This document shows, piece after piece, positions 29,146 to 38,718 of a DNA stretch of 64,000 bases (the first letter of the stretch is position 1; the number at the start of each line of letters is the position of its first letter). The notes under the pieces are model-generated. The model saw nothing but the letters and a program-made list of their open reading frames with translations, ran no database searches and was not told where the DNA came from. The translations under genes were made by a program, and so were the position numbers. Source of the stretch: Microbacterium sp. Yaish 1 (lineage in GTDB: Bacteria; Actinomycetota; Actinomycetes; Actinomycetales; Microbacteriaceae); contig NZ_NPMR01000002.1 of assembly GCF_002245215.1 (NCBI RefSeq), positions 1,405,557-1,469,556 of the forward strand. The letters run 5' to 3'.

Positions 29146-30032
29146 CCACCTACGCCATCACCGTCCCCGACGACAAGCGGACCAAGCGCTACGAGCGCCG
29201 TCGCCGCACGCAGGGCCGCATCCGCAAGTCGATCGTCCCCACGACGATGCTCTGGGTCCTCGCCGTCCTCATGCTGTTCCCGCTCCTGTGGTTCCTGCTG
29301 TCGTCGTTCAAGCCCGGCAGCGAGCTGTTCAGCTACCCGCTGTCGTTCTTCCCGCGGGAGTGGACCCTCGACGGCTACGCCGCGGCGCTCGAGCGCATCG
29401 ACTTCGCGCGCTACTTCCTCAACACCGCGATCGTGGCGACGGTGACCACCGTCCTGACCGTCGCGCTCTGCGCGATGACCGGCTACGCCCTGGCGAAGTA
29501 CAAGAACCCGTGGCTGAGCGTGCTCGGGCTCTGCATCCTGTCGATGACGATGCTGCCCGGCGAGGTCATCCTCAACCCGCTGTTCATCGTCATCCGCGAC
29601 CTCGGGCTCTACAACTCCCTCGCGGGTGTGATCATCCCCTCGATCATCACGCCCACCGGCGTGTTCATGTTCCGGCAGTTCTTCATCACGATCCCCGACG
29701 AGCTCATGCAGGCGGCGCGCATCGACGGTGCGAGCGAGTTCGGCATCTTCTTCCGCATCATGATGCCGCTGGCCCGCCCGATCGCGTTGACCCTCGCGAT
29801 CATGTCGTTCCAGTGGCGCTGGAACGACTACATCTTCCCGCTCATCATCCTCGGCAACCCGGAACAGTTCACGCTGCAGATCGCCCTGCGCGCCCTCGTC
29901 GGCGCGGAGAACATCGAGTGGACGATCCTGCTGTCGGCGTCCGTGCTCTCGATGCTCCCCCTGATCGCGCTGTACCTCGTGTTCCAGCCGTACATCACGT
30001 CGTCGAACATCAATGCGGGGCTGAAGGACTGA
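29139..30032 (+). CDS. carbohydrate ABC transporter permease, MalG type
   Basis: A 297-residue CUT1 permease. A basic N-terminus (DKRTKRYERRRRTQGRIRK) leads into the first helix. The EAA loop reads MQAARIDGASEFGIFFRIMMPLARP, with Q in place of the usual E at the first position. The C-terminus SSNINAGLKD is MalG-like. GGAGGAG lies 12 nt before the ATG, which overlaps the upstream permease by 7 nt. Its stop overlaps the GH38 start by one base (TGATG), so transporter and mannosidase are translationally coupled. Confidence 0.92.
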   Translation: MVTTYAITVPDDKRTKRYERRRRTQGRIRKSIVPTTMLWVLAVLMLFPLLWFLLSSFKPGSELFSYPLSFFPREWTLDGYAAALERIDFARYFLNTAIVATVTTVLTVALCAMTGYALAKYKNPWLSVLGLCILSMTMLPGEVILNPLFIVIRDLGLYNSLAGVIIPSIITPTGVFMFRQFFITIPDELMQAARIDGASEFGIFFRIMMPLARPIALTLAIMSFQWRWNDYIFPLIILGNPEQFTLQIALRALVGAENIEWTILLSASVLSMLPLIALYLVFQPYITSSNINAGLKD

Positions 30033-33000
30033 TGCCCGCGCGGGACGACCTGATCCTCGAACGCGTCGACCGGTTCGTCGGCGACCACCTCGCACGCGGG
30101 GTGGTCGCCGATCGGCGCGCCGTGACGGTGTCGGCGTGGCAGGTGCCCGATGAGGGCGACCTCCCGGGCGAGCCGGTGCCAATCGCGCGGATGCAGCGGG
30201 ATGCCGCTTTCGTGCCGGTCGAGCCCGGCTCGCGCTGGGGCCGGGCGTGGGGCACGACGTGGTTCCTCGTCGAGGGGCGGGTGCCCGCCGAATGGGCCGG
30301 ACGCGACGGCCGGATCGAGCTCTCGCTCGACCTCGGGTTCACGCAGGCCAAGCCAGGTTTCCAGTGCGAGGGGCTGGTGCGCACGACCGCGGGGGCGGTC
30401 GTCAAGGGTCTCGAGCCGCGCAACCATCACGTCCCCGTCGGCGCCGGTCCGGGGGAGGAGTTCTCGTTCACCGTCGAGGCTGCCGCCAACCCCGACCTCT
30501 CCGGCGGCGACGACTTCCGCAGCCCGCTGGCGTTCGCCCCGACGCCCCTCGGCGACAGTGCCACCGCCGGGGCCGCCCCGCTCTACCGCCTCGGCGCGAT
30601 GGAGGTGCGGCTCGTCGACGAGACGGTCGAACGCCTGCGTCGCGAGATCATCGTGCTGGTCGGCCTCGCACGCGAGCTCACGGCGACCGATCCGCGCCGT
30701 GCCCGGATCCTCGACGGCCTCGAGCGGGCGCTCTATGCGGTCGACCCGGACGATCCGGCCGCCGGGGCGAGCGCGGCCCGCGGCATCCTCGCACCGCTGC
30801 TGGCGTCACCGGCCGCGGCATCCGCCCACCGCATCACGGCGACGGGACACGCGCACATCGACTCGGCCTGGCTGTGGCCGACGCGCGAGACGGTTCGGAA
30901 GGTCACCCGGACCTTCGCCAACGTGCTCGACCTCATGTCCGCCGACCCCGATGCGGTGTTCGTGAGCTCCTCGGCGCAGCACTTCGACTGGGTGCGGCGC
31001 AGCGACCCCGAGCTGTTCGCCCGCGTCGCCGAGCGGGTGGTCGAGGGCCGGTTCATCCCGGTCGGCAACATGTGGGTCGAGTCCGACGTCAACATGCCCT
31101 CCGGCGAATCGCTCGCGCGCCAGCTGCTCTACGGCACGAGGTTCTTCGAGGAGCACTTCGGGGCCAGGAGCGACGTCGGCTGGCTGCCCGACTCGTTCGG
31201 CTTTCCCGCGTCGCTCCCCCAACTGCTGCGCAGTGCCGGGCTGCGATGGTTCTTCACGCAGAAGATGTGCTGGAACGACGGCGACACGATGCCCCACCAC
31301 TCCTTCGTGTGGGAGGGCCTCGACGGTTCGCGGATCTTCACGCACTTCCCCCCGAACAACACCTACAGCGGCGACATGCGTCCGACCGAGCTCGCCCGCA
31401 GCGTGCGCAACTTCGCCGATCACGCCGCGAGCACGCGATCGCTCATGCCGTACGGGTACGGCGACGGCGGCGGCGGCCCGACCCGCGAGATGATGGCCGA
31501 CGCGCGTCTCCAGGCCGATCTCGAAGGGTCGCCCACGGTCGCCTTCGGCACTCCGCGCGAGTTCTTCGTCGAGGCCGCCGACGAGCCGGCCGACCCGCCC
31601 GTCTGGTCGGGCGAGATGTACCTGCAGTTCCATCGCGGCATCTACACGTCGCAGATGCGGACCAAGCGCGGCAACCGGCGCAACGAGGCCCTCCTCGTCG
31701 AGGCGGAGCAGTGGAGCACCGCGGCTCACATCCGGCGCGGCATCCCCTACCCCGCCGACGAGCTCGACGAGCTCTGGCGGGAGGTGCTGCTGCTGCAGTT
31801 CCACGACATCCTGCCCGGCAGCGCGATCGCGTGGGTCCACCGCGAAGCCGAGCGTTCGCACGCCGAGACGACCGCGCGTCTGGAGGCGATCATCGCGGCG
31901 GCGATCGCCGCGCTGGCGGGCTCGGGATCGACGCGGCTCGCGCTCAACCCCGCGTCGGCGCCCGTCGGAGCGATCGCTCCCGGGTCCGCCGGACCCGCGC
32001 CCGAGGCGACGCCGTTCTCGTCCGAACCGGTCGCGGACGGCTTCCGGCTGCGCTCCGACAGCATCGACGTCGTCGTCGGTCCCGACGGCACGCTGCGCAG
32101 CGTCCGTGCGCTGCCGGATGGTCGCGAGCTCATCCCGGTGGGACACCGGGGCGGGCTGCTCCAGCTGCACGTCGACGCTCCCGCCAAGTGGGACGCCTGG
32201 GAGCTCGACGCCTCGTACCGGCTCGCGACGACCGACGTCGACGGCGGCACGGCCCGGCTCACCGAGACCGGGGCCGTGCACGTCGTCCACCCCCTCGCCC
32301 ACGGACAGGTGGAGCAGTGGATCGACCTCCACCCCGCCGGCGGCGCCGTGCGCATCCGCACCCGGGTCGACTGGCACGAACGGCACCGACTGCTCAAGCT
32401 GGCCTTCCCCGTCGCCGTGCACGCCCACGACGCCGCCTACGAGACGCAGTTCGGGCACGTGCGCCGCCCGCTGCACACCAACACCTCGTGGGATGCCGCG
32501 CGCTACGAGGTCTGCGCGCACCGGTGGGTGCACGTCGCCGAGCCCGGCACGGGAGCGGCGATCGTCAACGACGGCCTGTACGGGCACGACGCCACCCGGA
32601 CGACCGATGATCACGGCACCGTGACGACCGTGCGGCAATCGCTGCTGCGTGCCCCCACCTTCCCCGATCCGGATGCCGACCAGGGCGCGCACGAGTTCGT
32701 CTCGGTGTTCGCGCCGGCCGAGACGACCACGGACGCCGCCCGCTGGGGCACGATCGTCGGCTCACCGCTGCGCGAGGTCGACGGTTCGGGCCCGGTCGCG
32801 CCGCTCGTCGCGAGCGACGGGCCCGACGTCGTCGTCTCCGCCGTCAAGCTCGCCGCAGACGGCAGCGGCGACCTCATCGTGCGCGTGTTCGAGCAGCGCG
32901 GCGCGCGGTGCTCGAACACGCTCCGCTTCGACGTGCCCCTCGCGTCGCTGGAGGTGTGCGACCTCGTCGAGACCGCCGGAGGCGGCCGGGCGGATGCCGC

Positions 33001-33094
33001 CACGCTGACGGACGCTCGAACGGTCGACCTGGACCTCCGCGCCTTCGAGGTCGTGACCCTGCGCGCCCGCCTGCTCACCCCGGAGACCGCATGA
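30032..33094 (+). CDS. GH38 alpha-mannosidase
   Basis: A 1,020-residue GH38 retaining alpha-mannosidase. Zinc ligands are visible as H275 and D277 in GHAHIDSAWLWP, the nucleophile as D387 in GWLPDSFGFPASLPQ, and another zinc His as H591 in QFHDILPGSAI. The N-terminal 250 residues are the ancillary beta domain of class II bacterial or vacuolar-type members. The C-terminal beta region runs to the end. There is no signal peptide, so it cuts imported mannosides in the cytoplasm. It is coupled to the permease upstream and overlaps the next gene by 4 nt. Confidence 0.94.
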   Translation: MPARDDLILERVDRFVGDHLARGVVADRRAVTVSAWQVPDEGDLPGEPVPIARMQRDAAFVPVEPGSRWGRAWGTTWFLVEGRVPAEWAGRDGRIELSLDLGFTQAKPGFQCEGLVRTTAGAVVKGLEPRNHHVPVGAGPGEEFSFTVEAAANPDLSGGDDFRSPLAFAPTPLGDSATAGAAPLYRLGAMEVRLVDETVERLRREIIVLVGLARELTATDPRRARILDGLERALYAVDPDDPAAGASAARGILAPLLASPAAASAHRITATGHAHIDSAWLWPTRETVRKVTRTFANVLDLMSADPDAVFVSSSAQHFDWVRRSDPELFARVAERVVEGRFIPVGNMWVESDVNMPSGESLARQLLYGTRFFEEHFGARSDVGWLPDSFGFPASLPQLLRSAGLRWFFTQKMCWNDGDTMPHHSFVWEGLDGSRIFTHFPPNNTYSGDMRPTELARSVRNFADHAASTRSLMPYGYGDGGGGPTREMMADARLQADLEGSPTVAFGTPREFFVEAADEPADPPVWSGEMYLQFHRGIYTSQMRTKRGNRRNEALLVEAEQWSTAAHIRRGIPYPADELDELWREVLLLQFHDILPGSAIAWVHREAERSHAETTARLEAIIAAAIAALAGSGSTRLALNPASAPVGAIAPGSAGPAPEATPFSSEPVADGFRLRSDSIDVVVGPDGTLRSVRALPDGRELIPVGHRGGLLQLHVDAPAKWDAWELDASYRLATTDVDGGTARLTETGAVHVVHPLAHGQVEQWIDLHPAGGAVRIRTRVDWHERHRLLKLAFPVAVHAHDAAYETQFGHVRRPLHTNTSWDAARYEVCAHRWVHVAEPGTGAAIVNDGLYGHDATRTTDDHGTVTTVRQSLLRAPTFPDPDADQGAHEFVSVFAPAETTTDAARWGTIVGSPLREVDGSGPVAPLVASDGPDVVVSAVKLAADGSGDLIVRVFEQRGARCSNTLRFDVPLASLEVCDLVETAGGGRADAATLTDARTVDLDLRAFEVVTLRARLLTPETA

Positions 33095-34803
33095 CCCGAG
33101 ACACCGACGTCTTTCCGACCGACACGTACCTGAGCGACGTCGTGGCCGCCGCCGACGCCGCGGCCGCCGCGCTCGTGGACGCCCCCGTCGATGTCACCGA
33201 TGCGCCGCTCGGTCCGCACCGGGAGTCCATGCGACGCGCGAAGCTCCTGGTCGCCGTCTACCTCTCCCCGTCCTCGGGGTTCGCCGGAGACGCGGCAGCC
33301 GTGGCACTCGCGGAGCGGTACGCCTCGGTCCTCGCCGACTTGCAGTCGCCGACGGGGCTGTTCCTCGGTGGCGACAACGTCGAGTCGCCACCCGACAGCG
33401 GCTTCACCATCAACGACGTCGGCGACATCCTCGAGCTCATCCGCCGTTCGGGTGACGATCGGCTGAGCGCCCTCGGCACCACGCTGGGAGCTATCGCCGA
33501 CCGCGCGGCGCCCGCGATGCTCGCCGGCGGTGTGCACACCCCGAACCACCGGTGGGAGCTCACGGCGGCGCTCGCCCGCCTGCACCGGCACCGGCCCGAC
33601 GAACGGCTGGTCGAGCGCGCCCGGCGCTGGCTCGCCGAGGGCATCGACATCGCTCCCGACGGGCAGTACTCCGAGCGCAGCGCGAACTACGCCGTCCACG
33701 TCTCGAACCCGTCGCTGCTGGCCGTCGCCGACATCCTCGGCCTGCCCGAGCTGCGCGCCGTCGTCGAGCGGAACCTCGCGTCGACGCTCGGTCTCATCCA
33801 GCCCGATGGATCGGTCGAGACCGTGCACTCCCGCCGGCAGGACCAGCGCGAGACGCGGTTCCCGCTCGCCCCCTTCGCGACGCTCTACCGGCGGCTCGCG
33901 ATCGAGACCGGTCGCGCCGATCTCGCGTGGGCGGCGCGGGTCGCAGCGTCCGAGCCGGTCATCGACCCCCAGACCGCATTGGCCGACGTGCTGCTGCACC
34001 CGGCCATCGCGGGGCCGCTCCCCGACGCTGCGGTCCCCGCGGCGCGGATGCGAAGCACGTGGCCGTCGTCCGGACTCGTCGTCGATCGCACGCCCGAGCG
34101 CGCGATCACGGTGTTCGGCGGTTCGGACTACGCCGCCGCAGGCCGCATCCGCTCGGGTCTCGCGACGAACCCGACGTTCCTGCGCCTGTTCGCAGGCGCG
34201 GCCGTGCTCGAGTCGGCGCGCCTGTCGCGCCACTTCTTCGGTCTCGGCCCGTTCCGCGCCGACTCCCTGACCGTCTCCGATGACGAGTTCGTCCTCGAGG
34301 AGCGGCTCTCCCCCGCCTACTTCGGCCCGCTCGCCGCCGATCTCCACCGCGCGGACGGCGACTACCGACTCGTGGACGAAGGGCGGTTCTCGGCGGCGAT
34401 GTCGTTCGACGTCCGCCCCCGCGACGAGGTCGCCCTGCACACCCGCATCGCGGTGCGCCCCTCCGAGACCGGCGCCGACCTCGTGATCGATACCGAGGGG
34501 CCGCTGTGCACGTGGAGCCTGGAACTCGCCTTCCGGCCCGGCGGAGCCTTCGAGGGCCTCGACCTGGCACCCGACGGAACCGGCGTCCTGGGCGCGGGCA
34601 CCGCGCGCTACCGCGTCGGTGACGAGGCGATCGAGTTCGGGATCGCGGCCGACGTCGACCGCGGGGTGCCCGGAGCCGCCGGCTACCTCCCGGGTGAGGA
34701 CTACACGTACCTCGGCGGCACGGATGCCCTCGGCGGGCCGCGCGTCTACCTCACCGGCACGACGCCCGGCCGCGCCGAGGTGCGGCTGCGCCGCGTCCGC
34801 TGA
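33091..34803 (+). CDS. heparinase-like protein of unknown function (toroid plus beta-sandwich)
   Basis: A 570-residue protein I cannot assign to a named family. The first 320 residues look like an alpha-helical toroid, with DGQYSERSANYAVHVSNPSL recalling the DGxYxExSxxYH segment of heparinase and alginate-lyase-like enzymes. The second half is beta-rich (SRHFFGLGPFRADSLTVSDD, CTWSLELAFRPGG) and could be the matching beta-sandwich. The canonical HNHND motif is absent. It is cytoplasmic by lack of a signal peptide. It overlaps GH38 by 4 nt and ends the importer operon, so it likely processes a product of the same glycan. Confidence 0.6.
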   Translation: MTRDTDVFPTDTYLSDVVAAADAAAAALVDAPVDVTDAPLGPHRESMRRAKLLVAVYLSPSSGFAGDAAAVALAERYASVLADLQSPTGLFLGGDNVESPPDSGFTINDVGDILELIRRSGDDRLSALGTTLGAIADRAAPAMLAGGVHTPNHRWELTAALARLHRHRPDERLVERARRWLAEGIDIAPDGQYSERSANYAVHVSNPSLLAVADILGLPELRAVVERNLASTLGLIQPDGSVETVHSRRQDQRETRFPLAPFATLYRRLAIETGRADLAWAARVAASEPVIDPQTALADVLLHPAIAGPLPDAAVPAARMRSTWPSSGLVVDRTPERAITVFGGSDYAAAGRIRSGLATNPTFLRLFAGAAVLESARLSRHFFGLGPFRADSLTVSDDEFVLEERLSPAYFGPLAADLHRADGDYRLVDEGRFSAAMSFDVRPRDEVALHTRIAVRPSETGADLVIDTEGPLCTWSLELAFRPGGAFEGLDLAPDGTGVLGAGTARYRVGDEAIEFGIAADVDRGVPGAAGYLPGEDYTYLGGTDALGGPRVYLTGTTPGRAEVRLRRVR

Positions 34804-34845
34804 CGTGGTCTGCGGACCCGATCCGCGCAGGCGGGCTGCCGCGCG

Positions 34846-35856
34846 TCAGTCGAACGAGACGGCGACGGCGGCGCGCTCGGCGAGCGAACGCTGCGCGGCG
34901 TCGGCGAGCACGAGGGCGGCGCGACCGTCCTCGAACGTGGGGCTCGTCGACGCCTCGCCGCGGACGGCCTTGACGAACTCCGCGAGCTCGGCGGCGTACG
35001 ACGCGGCGTAGCGTTCGAGGAAGAAGTCCTGGTACGGCGGGCGCGCCTCGACGCTCGTCGCCGTCGACGCGCTGACGAGACTCGTGCCGGCGTTCGCCAC
35101 CTGCAGCGAACCGCGCGCGCCGAAGGCCTCCAGGCGCTGGTCGTAGCCGCTCGCGCTGTGTCGCGAGTTGATGATCGTGACGATCGCGCCGGATGCCGCG
35201 CGCAGCACCGTCACCGCGGTGTCGACATCGCCGTGCTCGCGGGCGCCGTCGTCGAACGTCGTCGTCGCCGTCGCCGAGACCTCGACGATGTCCGACACGA
35301 AGAAGCGCGCCATGTCGAAGTCGTGGATCGTCATGTCGCGGAAGATGCCGCCCGAGACCGCGATGTACGACGCGGGCGGCGCGGCGGGGTCACGGCTGAT
35401 GATCGTGAGCTGTTCGAGCTCGCCCACCTCGCCGGCGCCGACCCGCGCGTGCACCTCCGCGAACGCCGGATCGAAGCGGCGGTTGAACCCGAGGGCCACC
35501 GGCACCCCGCTCGCGGCGACGCGCGGCCGGAGGGCGTCGACACGGGCCAGGTCGAGATCGATCGGCTTCTCGCACAGCACGGGGATGCCGCGGTCCAGGG
35601 CCGCCGCGATGAGGTCGACGTGCGTGGGAGTGGGAGACGCGATGATCACCGCGTCCACCTCGCCCGAGGCGAGCAGCTCGTCGGCGGACTCCGTCGCGCG
35701 GCCGCCGAAGCGCTCGGTGACGCCCGTAGCACCGGCGATGAACGGGTCGGCGACCCACGACAGCGTGGTGTCGGGCGACGCGGCGATGTTGACGGCGTGG
35801 ACCTGGCCGATGCGGCCGGTGCCGATGAGTCCGAAGCGGATGGGGGAAGTGGTCAC
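34846..35856 (-). CDS. iolG: myo-inositol 2-dehydrogenase (Gfo/Idh/MocA family)
   Basis: A 336-residue NAD-dependent dehydrogenase oxidising myo-inositol to 2-keto-myo-inositol. The Rossmann motif is GLIGTGRIGQVH (9-20). The catalytic set is K97 in CEKPIDLD and D174/H178 in FRDMTIHDFDMARF, matching Bacillus IolG K97, D172 and H176. It is the last gene of the seven-gene minus-strand iol operon, 22 nt after iolE. Scyllo-inositol or other polyols are possible alternative substrates, but the full pathway around it favours myo-inositol. Confidence 0.9.
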   Translation of the reverse strand: MTTSPIRFGLIGTGRIGQVHAVNIAASPDTTLSWVADPFIAGATGVTERFGGRATESADELLASGEVDAVIIASPTPTHVDLIAAALDRGIPVLCEKPIDLDLARVDALRPRVAASGVPVALGFNRRFDPAFAEVHARVGAGEVGELEQLTIISRDPAAPPASYIAVSGGIFRDMTIHDFDMARFFVSDIVEVSATATTTFDDGAREHGDVDTAVTVLRAASGAIVTIINSRHSASGYDQRLEAFGARGSLQVANAGTSLVSASTATSVEARPPYQDFFLERYAASYAAELAEFVKAVRGEASTSPTFEDGRAALVLADAAQRSLAERAAVAVSFD

Positions 35857-35878
35857 GGTTCTCTCTGTCTGTCGTAGG

Positions 35879-36796
35879 TCACAGCCAGGCGCGCAGGGCG
35901 TCGCGGTTGGTCTGCTGGTCGGCGGTGCGCTCGCGCAGGAAGGCGTCGATCGCGGTCTCGGGGCCGTTCAGGACGTCCTGCTCCACGACGATCCAGCCGT
36001 CGAAGTCGCGCTCGGCCATCGCCGCCATGACCGGGGAGACATCGAGATCGCCCTGTCCGAAAGCGACGAAGACGCCCGATGACCAGACCTCGCGCATCCC
36101 CCCGCCCGCGGCGACGACCGAGCGCAGCCGGCCGAGGTCGACGTCCTTCAGGTGCAGGTGGTTGATGCGGTCGCCCCAGCGGCGTACCGCATCGACCGGG
36201 TCGCCGCCGCCGAGGGCGAGGTGCCCCGTGTCGAGGGTCAGGTCGATGTCGACCCGCCCGAGGAAACGGTCGATCTCGTCCGGCGACTCGACGAACGTGC
36301 CGGCGTGGTGGTGGAAGGTCGGCTCGAGCCCCGCGGTCCGGACGAGCGCGACGGCCCGCTCCGCGTTGCGCGCGAGACGGTCCCACCCGGCGTCGTCGAG
36401 CCGGTCCACCTCGGCGCCGCGCCCGGGCGCCGCGCGGCGGGCGGCGGAGCCGTCGTCGGCGAGCGTCGGCAGCGGCGGCCGGCCGCCCACGGCGTCAGCC
36501 GCCGCGACGAAGCTGCGCAGGGCCGACTCGAGCTCGGGAAGGGCTGCGGCGAACGCCGCGTCGTCCGAGAACGGCAGCTGCACCCACCCGCCGGCGAGGC
36601 CCAGGCCGAACCGGCGGAGCCGTGCGGCGAGCGCCTCGCCTTCACCGAGGAATCCGGCCGGTCCGAGGTCGACGCCGTCGTACCCCGTCTCGACGAGGGC
36701 CTCGAGCATCTCATCGGCGCTGACCGTCTCGGCACCGTCGGGCGTCAGTTCGAACACCCCGAAGCTCACCGGGGCTCCGGCCACTGTCGCTTTCAT
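35879..36796 (-). CDS. iolE: inosose dehydratase (IolE-like TIM barrel)
   Basis: A 305-residue TIM-barrel enzyme of the xylose-isomerase-like superfamily. IolE dehydrates 2-keto-myo-inositol to the trione precursor. Landmarks are TFHHHAGTFVESPDEIDRFL, DLTLDTGHLALGGGDPV and INHLHLKDVDLG, which carry the metal-binding Glu, Asp and His typical of IolE. Its ATG overlaps the iolD stop by 4 nt. The flanking iolD and iolG genes make the assignment strong. Confidence 0.88.
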   Translation of the reverse strand: MKATVAGAPVSFGVFELTPDGAETVSADEMLEALVETGYDGVDLGPAGFLGEGEALAARLRRFGLGLAGGWVQLPFSDDAAFAAALPELESALRSFVAAADAVGGRPPLPTLADDGSAARRAAPGRGAEVDRLDDAGWDRLARNAERAVALVRTAGLEPTFHHHAGTFVESPDEIDRFLGRVDIDLTLDTGHLALGGGDPVDAVRRWGDRINHLHLKDVDLGRLRSVVAAGGGMREVWSSGVFVAFGQGDLDVSPVMAAMAERDFDGWIVVEQDVLNGPETAIDAFLRERTADQQTNRDALRAWL

Positions 36797-38718
36797 GCGT
36801 CCTCCCGTCCGAGCAGCGGGCGCTGTGCTCCCCGCTGCCGCTCGTAGTCCTCCCGCGCCCGCGCCGTGGTGTCGAGCTCGGCGACCTCGGCGACAGGCAC
36901 GTCCCACCAGCCCGTGCCGTCGGGGGCGTAGATGAGGGGGTCGGACTCGATGTGGATGACGGTCGCGGTGTCCGCGGCTTTCGCTCGCTTCACGGCGGCG
37001 GTCAGCTGCGCCGCCGCGTCCGGACCCGGCGCGATCTCGATGACGTCGACGCCGTAGCTGCGGGCGTTGGCGGCGAGGTCGACGGGCAGGGTCTGCCCGC
37101 CCTCGAAGTTGCGCGCCTCGTCGTCGAGCATGCGGTAGCGCGTACCGAAGCGCGCGGAGCCGACCGTCTCGGAGAGATGCCCGATCGAGGCGTAGCCGTG
37201 GTTCTGGACGATCACGACGATGATCTTGATGCGTTCGGCGACGGCGGTCGCGAGCTCGGAGTGCAGCATCAGGTACGACCCGTCGCCCACCATGGTGATG
37301 ACGTCGCGATCGTCGCCCGCGGCGAGGAGCGCCCGCTTCACGCCGAGAGCGCCGGCGATCTCGTACCCCATCGTCGAGAAGGCGTACTCCACGTGGTACC
37401 CGAGCGGATCGCGGACGCGCCAGAGCTTGTGGAGGTCGCCGGGCAGGGATCCGGCGGCCTGCACCATGACGTCGGCCGGGTCGGTCGCGGCGTGGACCGC
37501 GCCGATCAGCTCGGGCTGACCCGGCCGGTCGAGGTGGGAGGCGACGAAGGCGGCATCCACCGCGGCATCCCACCGCGTCTTGTGCTCGGCGATGCGTGCG
37601 GCGTACTCCGCCGGCACCCGATGACCGGGCAGGTCTCGCAGGGCCGCGGCGAGCGTCTCGCGGGCGTCGGCGATGACGGGCAGGTCGGTGCCGTGCTTGT
37701 GCGCGTCGAACGAGGCGACGTTGACGTTGACGAAGCGCACCGACGGGTGCTGGAAGGCCGTGCGCGACGCCGTCGTGAAGTCGCTGTAGCGCGTGCCGAT
37801 CCCGATGACGACATCCGCCTCGGCGGCCAGGGCGTTCGCCGCGGCCGCGCCGGTCGAGCCCACCGCCCCGACGTACTGGGGGTGGTCCCAGGGCATCGAT
37901 CCCCCGCCGGCCTGCGTCGTGGCGACGGGGATGCCGGTGCGGGCGGCGAACTGGGCGAGCACCTCGTCGGCGCCGGAGTAGATCACGCCGCCGCCGGCCA
38001 CGATCAGCGGGCGCTCCGCGCTCGCGATCGCCTCCAGAGCCCGCGCGAGCGGGCCCGCCTCGGGCACCGGGCGACGCACGTGCCACTCGCGGTCGGCCAG
38101 GAACTCCAGCGGTACGTCGATCGCCTCGGCCTGCACGTCTTCGGGGAGAGCGATCGTCACGGCGCCGGTCTCGACCGGGTCCGTCAGCACGCGCATCGCG
38201 GCCAGCGCGATCGAGAAGAGCTGCTCGGGGCGCTGGACCCGATCGAAGAAGCGCGAGAGCGGCCGGAAGGCGTCATTGACGGTGAGGCCGATGTCGCCGG
38301 GCTGCTCGAGCTGCTGGAGCACCGGGTCGGCGACGCGCGTCGCGAAGGTGTCGCTCGGAAGCAGGAGCGCCGGCAGCCGGTTGGTCGTGGCGAGCGCGGC
38401 TCCCGTCAGCATGTTGGTCGCCCCCGGGCCGACGGATGCCGCGGCGGCGAAGGTCGCGCGCCGCCGCCGCATCCGGGCGTAGCCGACCGCCTGATGGACC
38501 ATCGCCTGCTCGTTCCGCGCCTGGTGGTACGGCATCAGGTCGGGCGCGGTCGCATTCAGCTGCGCGAGAGCCTGCCCGATCCCGGCCACGTTGCCGTGGC
38601 CGAAGATGCCGAGCACGCCCGGGATCGTGCGCTCGCGGATGTCGCCGTCGACGGTCCACTGGTGCGCGAGGAACTCCACCAGCGCCTGGCTGACCGTCAT
38701 CCGTCTCGTGCGGGTCAT
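36793..38718 (-). CDS. iolD: 3D-(3,5/4)-trihydroxycyclohexane-1,2-dione hydrolase
   Basis: A 641-residue thiamine-diphosphate enzyme that opens the inositol ring to 5-deoxy-glucuronate. The cofactor-activating Glu is E70 in ARNEQAMVHQAVGYAR. The ThDP/Mg site is VGDGSYLML followed by VIVQNHGYASIG. Length is normal for IolD. GAGGAG precedes the ATG, which overlaps the iolB stop by one base (TGATG). The longer open frame upstream lies over iolB and is not coding. Confidence 0.95.
   Translation of the reverse strand: MTRTRRMTVSQALVEFLAHQWTVDGDIRERTIPGVLGIFGHGNVAGIGQALAQLNATAPDLMPYHQARNEQAMVHQAVGYARMRRRRATFAAAASVGPGATNMLTGAALATTNRLPALLLPSDTFATRVADPVLQQLEQPGDIGLTVNDAFRPLSRFFDRVQRPEQLFSIALAAMRVLTDPVETGAVTIALPEDVQAEAIDVPLEFLADREWHVRRPVPEAGPLARALEAIASAERPLIVAGGGVIYSGADEVLAQFAARTGIPVATTQAGGGSMPWDHPQYVGAVGSTGAAAANALAAEADVVIGIGTRYSDFTTASRTAFQHPSVRFVNVNVASFDAHKHGTDLPVIADARETLAAALRDLPGHRVPAEYAARIAEHKTRWDAAVDAAFVASHLDRPGQPELIGAVHAATDPADVMVQAAGSLPGDLHKLWRVRDPLGYHVEYAFSTMGYEIAGALGVKRALLAAGDDRDVITMVGDGSYLMLHSELATAVAERIKIIVVIVQNHGYASIGHLSETVGSARFGTRYRMLDDEARNFEGGQTLPVDLAANARSYGVDVIEIAPGPDAAAQLTAAVKRAKAADTATVIHIESDPLIYAPDGTGWWDVPVAEVAELDTTARAREDYERQRGAQRPLLGREDA

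Noticed and set aside
34804..34845. Strong terminator in the 42-nt convergent gap between the heparinase-like gene and iolG
   Set aside because: Only a 5-bp stem (GCGGA/TCCGC) and the trivial pairing of the stop codons are present, with no U-run; too weak to annotate.
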